A stretch of 64,000 nt of DNA from Locusta migratoria (taxonomy: Eukaryota > Arthropoda > Insecta > Orthoptera > Acrididae): assembly GCA_026315105.1 (NCBI GenBank), contig CM048744.1:975024221-975088220 (forward strand). Reading direction: 5' to 3'. The notes below the pieces were generated by a model. The model did not search any database. It was not told the DNA's origin and saw only the letters and a program-made list of their open reading frames with translations. The position numbers were made by a program, and so were the translations under genes. Shown piece by piece: positions 54,509 through 64,000 of this stretch. Each line of letters opens with the position of its first letter. Position 1 is the stretch's first letter.

Positions 54509-55149
54509 TCACTTCAAGCCGATAACGGTACAATGAGGAATCTTTGAAACAAATCTTTGTATCTAGGTCGACTTAGTAACTTGTGATGCTCCGTTGATAA
54601 CAATTGTAAAAAGTCAGGTAAGGACTTTGTAGTACACATAATATCCAATGAGCCAGGCGTAACTGTTATTTTTGGCGTTAGGAAAGAATTTCCAGTCCGG
54701 GTGCAAAATGTGCGTAGTCGTGATATTCATTGTACTAGTTCGTGTTTTGAGAGACAACTTTTCCTTCTCCAGGTCCATATCTCCGTTTGATCCCTGCAAG
54801 TGAACTTATGCGCGAGGGAGTCAACGAGAAGAGATGCATTGCAATATGGAGTCGGACGGAGTTTGATGTTATATAGTTTTTCTCCTGTAGCGATGGCGTT
54901 GTTGACAACCTCGGACCAGACAGCTCGAACGTATTTCATCACGCTGTCTCGCTGAGCGGTACCCACCATGTATAAGTAGACACGTTACGCGTGGTAATTT
55001 GCTGCGAATTTGATCTCGATTTTCTTAGAAGTCAAGGCCCATTGGAATAAATCCTTTTACGTTGATGGTCTGGAGGAATTCCCTCACAACATACCTGAGA
55101 TCCATCAAAATGCCTTGGTACCATACGTGGTGTTTCCCTTGTGAGTGTC

Positions 55150-55416
55150 AGCTTGATAAACAGTGGGGGGAGGCACGCAGCGGCTGGCGTGCAGCGGAAT
55201 TCGCCGGCCAGGCTGCTGGCCAGAGACGCCCCCGGGCCTCGTGGCGGCCTCCCAATCACAGTCTTCCCCCGCACCTGCTGCCGCTTTCTCCGCGGCTCAC
55301 TCGCGACCACGCCTCCTGACACTGAGTGCAAACGCCGCGGTCTCGTCGCCGGCGATGTTCTTTAACCGCTCTGCTCCACCGCTAAGCAACCCGCACACCA
55401 GCTACAGCCGTCAGTC
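55150..55416. other. GC-rich spacer
   Basis: The GC-rich strip 55160-55350 gives overlapping frames with no known domain. Confidence 0.4.
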
Positions 55417-55732
55417 ACCCGTAGTAGGGATGGCGGTTATTGCTAAAATAACCGGTTTTCGGTTATACCAGTTCTTTTCATCTTCAGTTTAACCGCACTG
55501 TAAAAACTGCTCAAGATAACCGGTTTTCGGTTTTTTATTGCTATTATTTCCTGTAGAGTTCGACCGAAACATATTTTGCGGCCGAAATAGAAACCGTAAT
55601 CGAATTTTCGGTTCTTCTAGTTTTGGCCGAAACCGAAACTTACGAAATTTAGGTAAATTTACGTCATACGACAAATCACCAATCTTTCCATATACCCTCC
55701 CAATATTACGCCTTCTTGAGTGTGTGTAAGCA

Positions 55733-55919
55733 AATGTTCAAATGTTTGTAAATCTATCGGACCAAACTGCGTGGTCATCAGTCCGTAGCTTACAAACTAC
55801 TTAAACCTAGGTAAACTAACCTAAGGACAACAAACACACCCATGCCCCAGGGAGGACTCGAACCTCCACGGCGAGCAACCACGCGCTCCGCAGCGAGACG
55901 CTTTAGACCGCTCGGCGGC
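55733..55919 (-). mobile_element. tRNA-derived SINE (head variant b)
   Basis: GACCAAACTGCGTGGTCATC body and GCAACCACGCGCTCCGCAGC head complement. TGTGTGTAAGC on both sides (55722-55732 and 55920-55930) is its duplication. Confidence 0.9.
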
Positions 55920-56212
55920 TGTGTGTAAGCCTAGCCAGGAGGCCGTAGAAGACGATATACGATGCATACACATTTACTGGCCTAATATTTCCATCCGGCA
56001 GTCGCGAATTTTGAGCCAATCACTTCGTAAGTTGGACTTGTGAGCCAGCGCATGCGAATATCTCATTATATATAAGTTACAGTCATTAAATGAACTTCAA
56101 TCAGTGCTGCAGTGTATTTCGAAAAATAAAGTCACAGATCCGACTAACAGTACTATTGTTGTCAGTGTAAATTAACGCAATTTGAACTAGAAATGCTGTG
56201 TACCACATGGTC

Positions 56213-56400
56213 AAAGAACGTTCAAATGGGTGTGAGTTCTTATGAGACATGACTGCTTAGGTCATCGGTCCCTAGACTTAAAAACTACTTAAACTAACTT
56301 ATGCTAAGAACAACATACACACCCATAACCGAGGGAGGACTCGAACCTCCGACTGGAGCAGCCGCGCAGCCCGTGACATGGAGCCTCAGACCGCACGGCA
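56213..56400 (-). mobile_element. tRNA-derived SINE (body b, different head)
   Basis: The body has TCATCGGTCCCTAGACTTA, the B box is GGACTCGAACCTCC, and the head reads GGTCTGAGGCTCCATGTCAC on the minus strand. ACCACATGGTCAA and ACCACATGATCAA flank it as a 13-bp duplication with one change. Confidence 0.88.
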
Positions 56401-57200
56401 CCACATGATCAATGTTACCTAAACCCGTATTGATTATTAAAAAAGCCTCTCGCTTTCAAGGAAACACTTTAATAAAACTTGTCAGCATAACAATATGATA
56501 ATACATTAAAAGTTATTACATAATTGGTATATGAATCGAATTTACCTTTTCTTCCAAGAAACATTTTGGATGCTTTCTCCTTCAATGACACAGCATCTTT
56601 GTAGTACCTCAACCCGTTTTCAGCTTTTTAAAGCAAATGGAGCATTGTACCTCACTGCTCCCGTAAATCGTGAAGTACTTCCACACTCGGGATGGTACCA
56701 CTTAAGACACAACCGATGTCTGGCGACGACAGCAAGGAACTGCCGCATGACCAGACGGAGGCAAGTCTCGTACACTGCCGGTGCACGCGCGTCGTCTAAT
56801 AGGCCACGCCACACGGCAACAGGTGCATCGATGCCTCAACAGCTGCACCAGTTCTTAAGTTCTTATGCCACGCGTTTGTTGTGCGTTTCTGAATGCCGGG
56901 ATTGTTCTTAAATTATCACTGATCGCTTTTCTTAGTTACTGCGATGACCTAATATTTCACAGCGGTGGAAATTTTAGGAATAGCCCTAAATATTAGGGTC
57001 TAGTAGTTTTAATTTTTTTAAATTATTTACAAAAAACGCATTTTGAACCACCACTACCGGTTTTTTTACCCGGTTCTTGGCAATAAGTTAAAAATATCGG
57101 TTAGAACCGACACCAAATAAATACCGAAAAAACGGTTATTCGAAACTAAAATACCGGTATCTCTTTTAACCGGTCAGTTTTTCCCATCCCTAACCCGTAG

Positions 57201-58039
57201 CACCACAAGCGCCTCACTAGGAATGAACAATATGAGGTAACTTCGTAACACGTTTCGAAGATCACATTTCGGGTGCTTGACGAAAAAGATGAGGGATTGG
57301 ACATCACCTCGTAAACGATACGCGTCTTGGAGATGACATTACACAATGTGTTAAGGTCCTTCACATTGCTCCTAAAGGTTTCTTGTTGAACCCCTAGAAA
57401 GAATTGGAAATATTTTACTTACTATAACAATAATCCTTTAACATATTCCACAACGAACAGTTCGATTTTTCTGAGAACTTTTTTTCGATCTTTTAAAGCA
57501 TAAGCTGCTTTCTCTGCTAATTTGCTATATATTTGTGGTCCTTTATGTGTTTCTATACTATATAGACAACAAAATATGTTCATATCTGTGCAACAAAGAT
57601 GCTCTTTTTAAATTTTAAAAAGGTCATTTTTTCTGTACTAAGATTTATGCTATAGATGAAGAATTTGTATTGCATTTTTACCATCCCATATTCATATAGT
57701 GGTATTATTTTAAGAGCTTGATGTTAGACACCATACATTATGCCAATACAGTGTAACGGAATATCTCCCCCTTCCCAGAGCAAGGCGGCCAAGATTTAGT
57801 ACGTTGTCAACTACACACAGGAGCGGGAATTTCTTATTAATTATTTTTCTGACCATCAAGAAATTTGTTAGAGTTAGGAAACTACAAATATAACGTAACA
57901 GTGTGGACAGGAATTCTAACATACCTGAATGAGGTTCAGGATCTTGCGAAGTGACACTATGAAAGTTCATTCTTGTTTTGCCAAATTCTGGTTTCTGATT
58001 TCCAAAGGCACATGAAAGTCTGTAGAAGAATGTTTAAAT
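57201..58039. other. unassigned AT-rich DNA
   Basis: Nothing recognised. Confidence 0.4.
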
Positions 58040-59690
58040 AGGGGAAACATAAATAACGCCTACAGGAAAATAAGAGAGACATTTGGAGACAAGAAAAGCA
58101 GCTGTAAGAATATAAAGAACTCAGATGGACAACCAGTTCTCAGCAAAGAAGGGAAAGCTGAAGGGTGGAAAGAGTATATAGAGGGGCTCTACAAAGGAAA
58201 TGAACTTAGAGATAATATTGTAGGAAGGGAAGAGGAAGTAGATGAAAATGAAATAAGAGAAACTATACTGAGAGAGAAATTTGACAGAGCACTGAAAGAC
58301 CTAAGTCGAAACAAGGCCTTTGGAGTGGACGAGTTTCCCTCAGAATTACTGAAGTCTCTCTGAGAGAGCCAGCGACGACAAAACTATTTCACCTGGTGCG
58401 TAAGATGTATGTGATACGGGAAATGACCTCAGACTTTAAGAAAAACGTAGTAATCAGCATTCCAAAGAAAGCAGGTGCAGATATGTGTGAAAATTACAGA
58501 ACTATTAGCTTCATAAGTCATGGTTGCAAAAGTTTAACAAGAATTATTTATAGAAGGATGGAAAAACTGATAGAAATACACCTCGGGGAAGATCAGTTTG
58601 GATTCACGAGAAATGTAGGAAAGCGTGAGGCAACACTCACTTTACGGCTTATCTTAGAAGATAGATTAAGAAAAGGCAAACCTACATTTCTAGCTTTTGT
58701 AGATTTGGAGAAAGCTTTTGGTAACGTTGATTGGAATACACTCTTTCAGATCTTGAAATGAGCACGAGTAAAATGTAGGAAACGGAAGGTTATTTACAAT
58801 TTGTACAAAAACCATATAGCAGTTGTCAGAGTTGAAGGGCATGAAAGGGATGCAGAGGTTGGGAAGGGAGTAAGACGGGGTTGTAGCCTTTCTCTAATGT
58901 TATTCAATTTGTACATTGAGCAAGCTATAAAGAAAAGCAAGGAGGAATGTGGAGAATGAATTAAAGTTCAGGGTGAAGAAATAAAAACATTGCGTTTTGC
59001 GATGACATAGTAATTCTGTCAGAGACAACAAAGAACCTGGAAGAACAGTTGAACGGAATGGAAGTATGTTGGAAGGTACGTATAAGATGAACATTAACTA
59101 GAGTGAAACAAGGGTAGTGGAGTTTAGTCTAAAAAATCAGGCGACGCTGAAGGAATTAGATTAGGTAACGAAACAATAAAGGTGGTAGATGAGTTTTGTT
59201 ACTTGGACAGTAAAATAACTTATGATGGTCGCAGTACAGAGGATATAAAATACAGAATGGCAATGGGTGGAAAAGCGTTTTCCAAAAAGAGAAAAATTAA
59301 TGTAAGTGTAAGGAAGTCCATCTTGAAGTTACTTGTGTGGAGTGTTGCCTTGTACTGGAGTGAAACGTGGACGATAAACAGTGCGGACAGGAAGAGGATA
59401 GAGGCTTTTGAAATGTGGTGCTAAAGAAGAATGCTGAAGATTAAGTAGGTGGATCGCGTATCGAATGGGGAGGTACTGAACAGAATTGGGGAGAAAAGGA
59501 ATTTCTGGCATACCTTGAGTAAAAGAAGGGATAGATTGGTAGGACACATCTTTAGACATAAAGTAATCGTGAATTTAGCGTTGGAGGGAAGTGTGTGGGG
59601 TAAAAATCGCAGAGGGAGAGCAAGAGATGAGTACAGTAAGCAGATTCAAATAGATGTAGGTTGCCTTTCTTATGAGAAGATGAAGAGGGT

Positions 59691-59736
<46 letters not shown>

Positions 59737-59990
59737 CGGACTTATCTACGGGGTCATCAGTCCTTAAGCTTACAAACTACTTATGAACTAGCTAATACTA
59801 AGGACGGCACAAATATCCATGCCCGAGAGGGGATTCGAACCCCCGACCGTAGTGTCCGTTCAGACCGTGACTGAAGCGCCTCAGTCCCCTCGGACACCGC
59901 GGCCGGCGAGGTTTGTTCAGGATAGAGTAGCGTGGTGAGCTGCATCAAACCAGTCTCTGTACTGAGGACCACAACAAACAACAAAAACAG
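58040..59990 (+). pseudogene. LINE (endonuclease-RT type) with 3' end, split by a SINE
   Basis: The plus strand reads LSRNKAFGVDEFPSELLKSL, KNVVISIPKKAGADMCENYR, QFGFTRNVGKREATLTLRL, FVDLEKAFGNVDWNTLFQIL, LRFAMT-type catalytic block (one base missing from ADD), VDEFCYLDSKITYDGRSTED, WSVALYWSETWTINSADRKR and VSNGEVLNRIGEKRNF. The 3' end (59917-59985) is GGATAGAGTAGCGTGGTGAG followed by CAACAAACAACAA. This is the most complete plus-strand copy of the family also seen at 29.8 and 42.3 kb. Stops and frameshifts make it a pseudogene. Confidence 0.85.
59693..59907 (-). mobile_element. tRNA-derived SINE (head variant a) with long poly-T side
   Basis: A T run of about 41 (59694-59734; poly-A on the SINE strand) precedes the body (CTACGGGGTCATCAGTCC), B box and CACCGCGGCCGGC end. 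The expanded A tail replaces the usual ATTTGAACAT end. Confidence 0.88.
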
Positions 59991-61099
59991 TGTTATACGA
60001 TTATATTCTGTCCAAGACTCTTACGCTATGAGTTTATCGTCAAGTAAGATATATGTTCATTCAGACAGTCTGGTAAGATAGTGTTTAAACCAGAAATAAT
60101 AGCTGCTTGAGAACTTTAAATGCAAACGATAGTTTGCATAACTGGTTAACAGACGCCAAAAAATGCATTGTGTTTCCGACAATCTATGTGAACCTTTGCC
60201 TTTAGAAATTGTATTATTCATACAACCTTTCAAATAATTTATATCATAATGGAACGAAGACATTCAGTGTAGAACTGAGTATTTAAATTTACGTTACAAT
60301 AATGAGAAGGGTTTATTCTTTCTCAAAATTCACCTGAATAAATATGCTTATTTTATTTTAACTCTTCACACTACTGACTATAGGCAGTTCACAGTTAATA
60401 ATACCACTCATAATGCTATTGCATGCAACGAAAAGACTGCTGGCCTCCAAAGGTCACACTACTTGCACTTGCAGTTTGATATACCAACTATTGCATACTG
60501 CTGTCGTTAGAATAACTGAAATCCGGAAATAAGCTGGAAACTTTACAATAATCATAAAATAATCGATGCGAACTACTGACACTGTACATCTTGTGGGCAG
60601 TTAATTGTTATAGTGAGGGGTTTGCGGCTCGTGAAACTAACATCCTTGCGGTAGAGCCTTTCGGCTGGAGGACGTAAGAAGCAAACGTCTAACACGAAAG
60701 AACTGCAAGATGCGCTTCCAATTTGGTTTTGTTTCGTTGTTTTTTCATCCCCGTCTCCCCATATGGACATGTAGTGGACTGCCATCGGATACATTTGCCG
60801 CTGTTCAGCCAAAATGATTTATAAATTCAGAACAGCTTTAAAAATTTGACAGGTCTTATAGAAACTTCTGTTTCATATACAATATAATGTGGACAGATAG
60901 TGGTAAAGTTAATTTTAAACATAGAAGAGGCTGATAATTTCAATGGTTTAAAGAGATATTAGAGATGAGATTGCATTCAATAGAAAGGCAGTAATTCAAC
61001 TATATAAATTAAAAAGAGATGAAAACTGATTTAGTATAAGTATAAGTATATCGTTGATAGATAAACTGAGTTTTTAACTTAACATTTTATTTGTAAAAC
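59991..61099. other. unassigned AT-rich DNA
   Basis: No convincing feature. Confidence 0.4.
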
Positions 61100-62060
61100 A
61101 AATGTACACCAACTGGTGAAATGCTGACATTAAATGTGGACTACCAGAAGTAAGGATAGTATTGGCGTATCAGTATTTGGGGTGGTGTGAGGAAGAGATA
61201 TTGTGGGGGCAGATTTATTGGTAGGCCTATCAGGGAGTATGAGGAAGGATGTCGTTCTGATCCAAGTGTAATAATGTGGAGGCAATGGAGTGGTGAGGAA
61301 GAGAAAATGGATACCTGACAAAGGAGAGGCTGGTTTTCTTAGATATGTTAGGATAGGTATACACTGGGACGTATCTCACGATTAGTTAAGGGGAGGCTGT
61401 TGTAGTTTTGTTGTTGGTTTATTAGAAAAGTGTGGAGGATTGGCGATTGGGAATGTGCTGGAAGTAGTGCAGGAAGAAAACAGATGAACATAAATATCAA
61501 TTTTGAGGATATGGTGTAGTATTTGGAGGCGTTCGATTTGGAAGAATAGGCAGGAGTATTTTTATGGGATGGTAATATATATATGAAGGAGAGGCGGATT
61601 GCGTGGCTTTCGACTACCTGTGAGGTGTGATTGTCAGAGAAATCACTTTGGATGGCATGGAATGGGTTGCATCAAGGACCTATAGGGGTGAAGAGTTGTG
61701 GAAGGGTGTAATATCCATGTTCGACCAATTATAATGTAAGTAATATTAGTCTTTCTGTTGAAAGGTTAGTAAGTGGGCCTTTCATATTAGTTGGTAGGCA
61801 AGTAATATTCCAAGATATTATAGTGCGTTAGTCAATTGGATGGGACAGTCATAGATGGTGATATAACAGTCGTGTGGTCGGAAGCTGCAGATAGTTCGAC
61901 ATTTACTATTTCCTGAGTTTTGGTAGGTTTGAATTTGAGACACTGGTTGAACCAGGAGGTGAACTGATTGAGATGGAGAGATAGCTGGAATTTCTGGAGG
62001 GTGTAATGCTAGGAAGGTGGTGTCGCCGGCATTGTGGAGAAGTTAATAGGAGTAGATGGT
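61100..62060 (-). pseudogene. heavily decayed Jockey-like LINE remnant
   Basis: On the minus strand near 62035 an AGDTTFLALH run resembles the YADDTAFLA catalytic block. It is followed by LHLNQFTSWFNQCLKFKPTK and TQEI (compare the WCxxWRIxxNPTKTQ motif) and an ILEYYL run at the YLGI position. Later sequence is polypyrimidine and open only by composition. Identification rests on the order of these weak matches. Confidence 0.5.
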
Positions 62061-62095
62061 TTTGGTAAGTCTACGTTATAGAGGACGTGTAGGAT

Positions 62096-62169
<74 letters not shown>
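62096..62169 (+). repeat. (AG)n microsatellite
   Basis: An uninterrupted AG dinucleotide tract of about 74 bp followed by a few ACAG/AAAG units. Confidence 0.98.
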
Positions 62170-62177
<8 letters not shown>

Positions 62178-63325
62178 AAGAGAGATGCACTTCTACCTTT
62201 GTTGTTATTTTATGCCTCCCCTCGTACAATATGGACGACGATCAACAGAAATTTAATACGTAGAATACAACACAGAAAAGGGTGAACGGGTTATGCATTT
62301 ACAAACATTTAAAAAGTACATTAATTAGAGAATTGGGCTGTCTTCATGCATACTTGAAAAAGAATAATAAAATAAACATGTAAACAGACAATACAGTTTA
62401 AAACACATGAAGCATGGCAGCCATTACGAACAATGGGACGCTAAAGAAACGAGCTTGAGCACGATGGAATAGACACTGAACGTAAAACTGAGCACTTTCA
62501 CGAAAACTGAAATGGCCTGCTCAAGAATGGTAGGAGAGGTGATTATGGAGAAAGGGAGGAGAGTGGCAGTGATGGGGCTGGAGGAATGGTGCAGAGTGTT
62601 GACAGGAGAGAGTGACTATTATCAGACAAAAAGAGAAGAATCGTCGTTATTAAGATCTATAAATTTGGAACGCAAATAGGTGGGGAGTTAAAAGGATGAT
62701 GAGGAAGAGTGAAATGGGAAGAGGGAGCCCTGAAAGGAAAAGAAGACAGGGCACGATTGTTGGTGTCGAGTATGCAGATGGTGTGGGATATGAGGAGGTG
62801 TTCAGTGTGTGTATGAGGAGGGGTGGAAGTTTGTTGAGTTGGTAAAGCATCCGTGTGGGAGAAGGTAAGCGGATATGTAAAGCGACGTGGAATGCATGGC
62901 GTTTGATTATATGGAAGGATTCGTAGAACTTTGGTGGGGCGGATGATTATCAACATTTGGTTAGAAGAGGATAGAGTAGATTGTGCATTCATATTCCATT
63001 CCCTTCGCTCCATATAGACGTGTTGGGTGGTAAACAGTGGAGGGGCTGTCAGCAGTAGAATATTCTGTTCTTTAGTAAAAAAAAATTGCAATATGTGAAC
63101 ATAGATCTCGCATGACGAAAAAAAAAAATCAAGGTGAAATGAATACAAGCGACAGACAGATACTGATATGTTTATACGTGACATATGACAACGTAAATTG
63201 TTCACTGGTAAAATATACACAGAAAGAACGGATAAAAGAAATATGGTCAATTACATGTACTACAAATAAAATGTCGATTTACATATTCGTTAAAATATTC
63301 ATAAAGGCGAGTTAATCGATGGTGT
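62170..63325. other. unassigned DNA, possibly LINE-derived
   Basis: The strip 62650-62900 is purine-rich on the plus strand and leaves a 197-codon minus-strand frame (63250-62657) rich in Pro, Ser, Thr and His. It could be part of the same Jockey-like element, but I see no motif that proves it. Confidence 0.35.
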
Positions 63326-63329
63326 CTTC

Positions 63330-63840
63330 CTCTTCTTCCGTGTCCGATTACACCAATTATATTCTCTCTTTCCAGTAATCATTAACATAGATTGCTTTGT
63401 CGTTCACTTTAAGAATATCATCCATAGTACATGTTATTGGCATGTTTGGAGAAGTCGGTTAAAAACCTGTACTGCCCCGCATTCACAACTGTTATCATTT
63501 CAGTGGGTCTGGTTTGCTTCTAGTTACTCCTGTGCGCTGCCGGTTTAATGGCTTCCAAGTTGGAAATGGAAGTTCAAACCCTGGAGATCCCTCCTCTCGG
63601 AGGTCCATCACTGAGTCCGGCGCCGTTTCTTTCCACAAAGACATACGCCCTATGCTGGACTTGGCAAAGAGCTCTTCCGTTGTGTCAATGAAACTCTTCC
63701 GAGACTTCAACCGGACCCCTTGTTTGCGGTGCAAATACATCTGGTGTCGAGAACGTTCTTTAGTTTTGACATTTCTATCTCGGCGAAGACCTTCCTTCGA
63801 ATAACCTATCATAGGATAAATTTCAGCTTGAGGCACTGTA
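63330..63840 (-). pseudogene. C-terminal end of a LINE RT protein
   Basis: The frame 63836-63495 reads LKSRKSFIDTTEEL, then FELPFPTWKPLNRQRTGVTR. Homology continues in the same direction as NSCECGAVQVFNRLLQTC, the C-x-C-x7-H-like knuckle that ends many LINE proteins (family form CDCGEQQTMDHLL). The RT domain would lie beyond the window's right edge. A frame break lies near 63495. Confidence 0.65.
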
Positions 63841-64000
63841 CTGTTTCATTCCTTAATTCATTCATAATTTGGTGGTGGTTCCGTTGAGTCGTTGCTTAGA
63901 TGTTTTATCAGTTTACCTGCCTTTCTGCTGCTGGCCTTTACGTCAGTCTGATGGTGTTGAAAAGTAGGACATGTTGGTGGAGTAGTATGGAGTCATCGAC
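63841..64000. other. window edge, unassigned
   Basis: Probably more of the LINE ending at 63330, but too short to call. Confidence 0.3.

Larger units (their letters stand above)
53110..55149. mobile_element. 2-kb element with about 160-bp terminal inverted repeats
   Basis: CACTGACAAGGGGAACCC (53110) mirrors the end at 55149. Strong identity runs through GTATGTTGTGAGGGAATTCC, CCTCCAGACCATCAAC, TGGGCCTTGA and ATTACCACGCGTAACGTGTC (53250-53267). Inside are a tRNA-like strip (53295-53372), an A/T-run strip (53975-54020) and a SINE (54336-54508). A minus-strand frame 54969-54727 (81 codons) lacks a known domain. Superfamily unknown. Confidence 0.75.
55425..57192 (-). mobile_element. hAT element with perfect 8-bp target duplication
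   Basis: ACCCGTAG at 55417-55424 and 57193-57200 is the duplication. Ends TAGGGATGG and CCATCCCTA are inverted, followed by blocks rich in ACCGGTT or AACCGG. A BED zinc-finger relic is read on the minus strand near 56720-56590: SRVWKYFTIYGSSEVQCSIC, FKKLKTG, then H and KH, with W, CxxC and HxxxxH in order. The transposase catalytic part is absent, so the copy is non-autonomous. Two SINEs are inserted. Confidence 0.88.

Noticed and set aside
62056..62256. Frame with a long Arg-Glu repeat
   Set aside because: It is only the translation of the (AG)n microsatellite.
62657..63250. 197-codon frame, possible secreted or Pro/Ser-rich protein
   Set aside because: Low-complexity polypyrimidine composition explains the open frame; no motif supports a gene.
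1..64000. CRISPR array, bacterial operon or prophage
   Set aside because: No spaced direct repeats of CRISPR type, no ribosome-binding-site patterns and no dense coding; the content is typical of a large eukaryotic genome.

Overview
This window reads as intergenic or intronic DNA from a large, repeat-rich insect genome, most likely a polyneopteran and plausibly an orthopteran. That placement is inference from repeat content: dispersed tRNA-headed SINEs, CR1-like LINEs with an ATGTAG-type 3' tail, LINEs with a TTGTTGTT-type 3' end, and Tc1, mariner, hAT and Harbinger remnants. I found no convincing host protein-coding gene, no rRNA, no stand-alone tRNA gene, no CRISPR and no bacterial-style operon. 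Nearly all recognisable coding sequence is decayed transposon sequence.

Layout. 0.5-3.3 kb: a Penelope-like element (PLE; reverse transcriptase plus GIY-YIG nuclease, minus strand) with a palindromic terminus. 3.3-8.4 kb: mostly unassigned AT-rich DNA with small SINE and LINE pieces. 8.4-13.25 kb: a 4.8-kb DNA transposon with terminal inverted repeats and a probable target duplication; its decayed minus-strand gene joins a THAP half-domain to a ZMYM1/hAT-type transposase, and a 317-bp hairpin element sits inside it. 13.4-14.3 kb: SINE, Tc1 fragment, tandem repeat. 14.7-18.9 kb: the best-preserved LINE, a CR1-group element with an SGNH-esterase-like ORF1 and an EN-RT ORF2. 19.2-19.7 kb: the 5' end of a second THAP-hAT element. 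20-26 kb: a run of palindromes (20.2-20.9, 21.9-22.6, 23.9-24.7, 25.4-26.05 kb). 26.1-27.3 kb: a SINE split by a 1-kb inverted-repeat element. 28.3-28.9 kb: another hairpin element and an apparently intact hammerhead-like motif. 29.8-39 kb: LINE fragments, a Harbinger-type element, a hAT pseudogene and SINEs. 42-46 kb: a rearranged LINE and a second Harbinger-type copy. 46.3-48.9 kb: Tc1 and mariner transposons side by side. 49.2-57.2 kb: a Jockey-like LINE, two inverted-repeat elements and a hAT element with a perfect 8-bp target duplication. 58-64 kb: LINE remnants.

The most interesting signal is a set of short motifs that fit the hammerhead self-cleaving ribozyme: CTGANGA, one extra base, a hairpin, GAA, a palindromic ACGCGT, ACCGGT, ACTAGT or AGCT, then a flanking stem. 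They occur at the PLE terminus and inside small hairpin elements that are otherwise unlike one another. Three of those hairpins have a one-sided unpaired tail of 22-41 nt and 12-14-bp target duplications. Together this suggests several non-autonomous families using PLE-type, ribozyme-bearing termini. Hammerheads in PLEs are already known; the diversity here, the extra base and the hairpin-only elements deserve checking.

Insertion order can be read directly in several places: hairpin inside THAP-hAT; SINE inside Tc1, Harbinger and LINEs; two SINEs inside the 55.4-57.2 kb hAT element; a TIR element inside a SINE.
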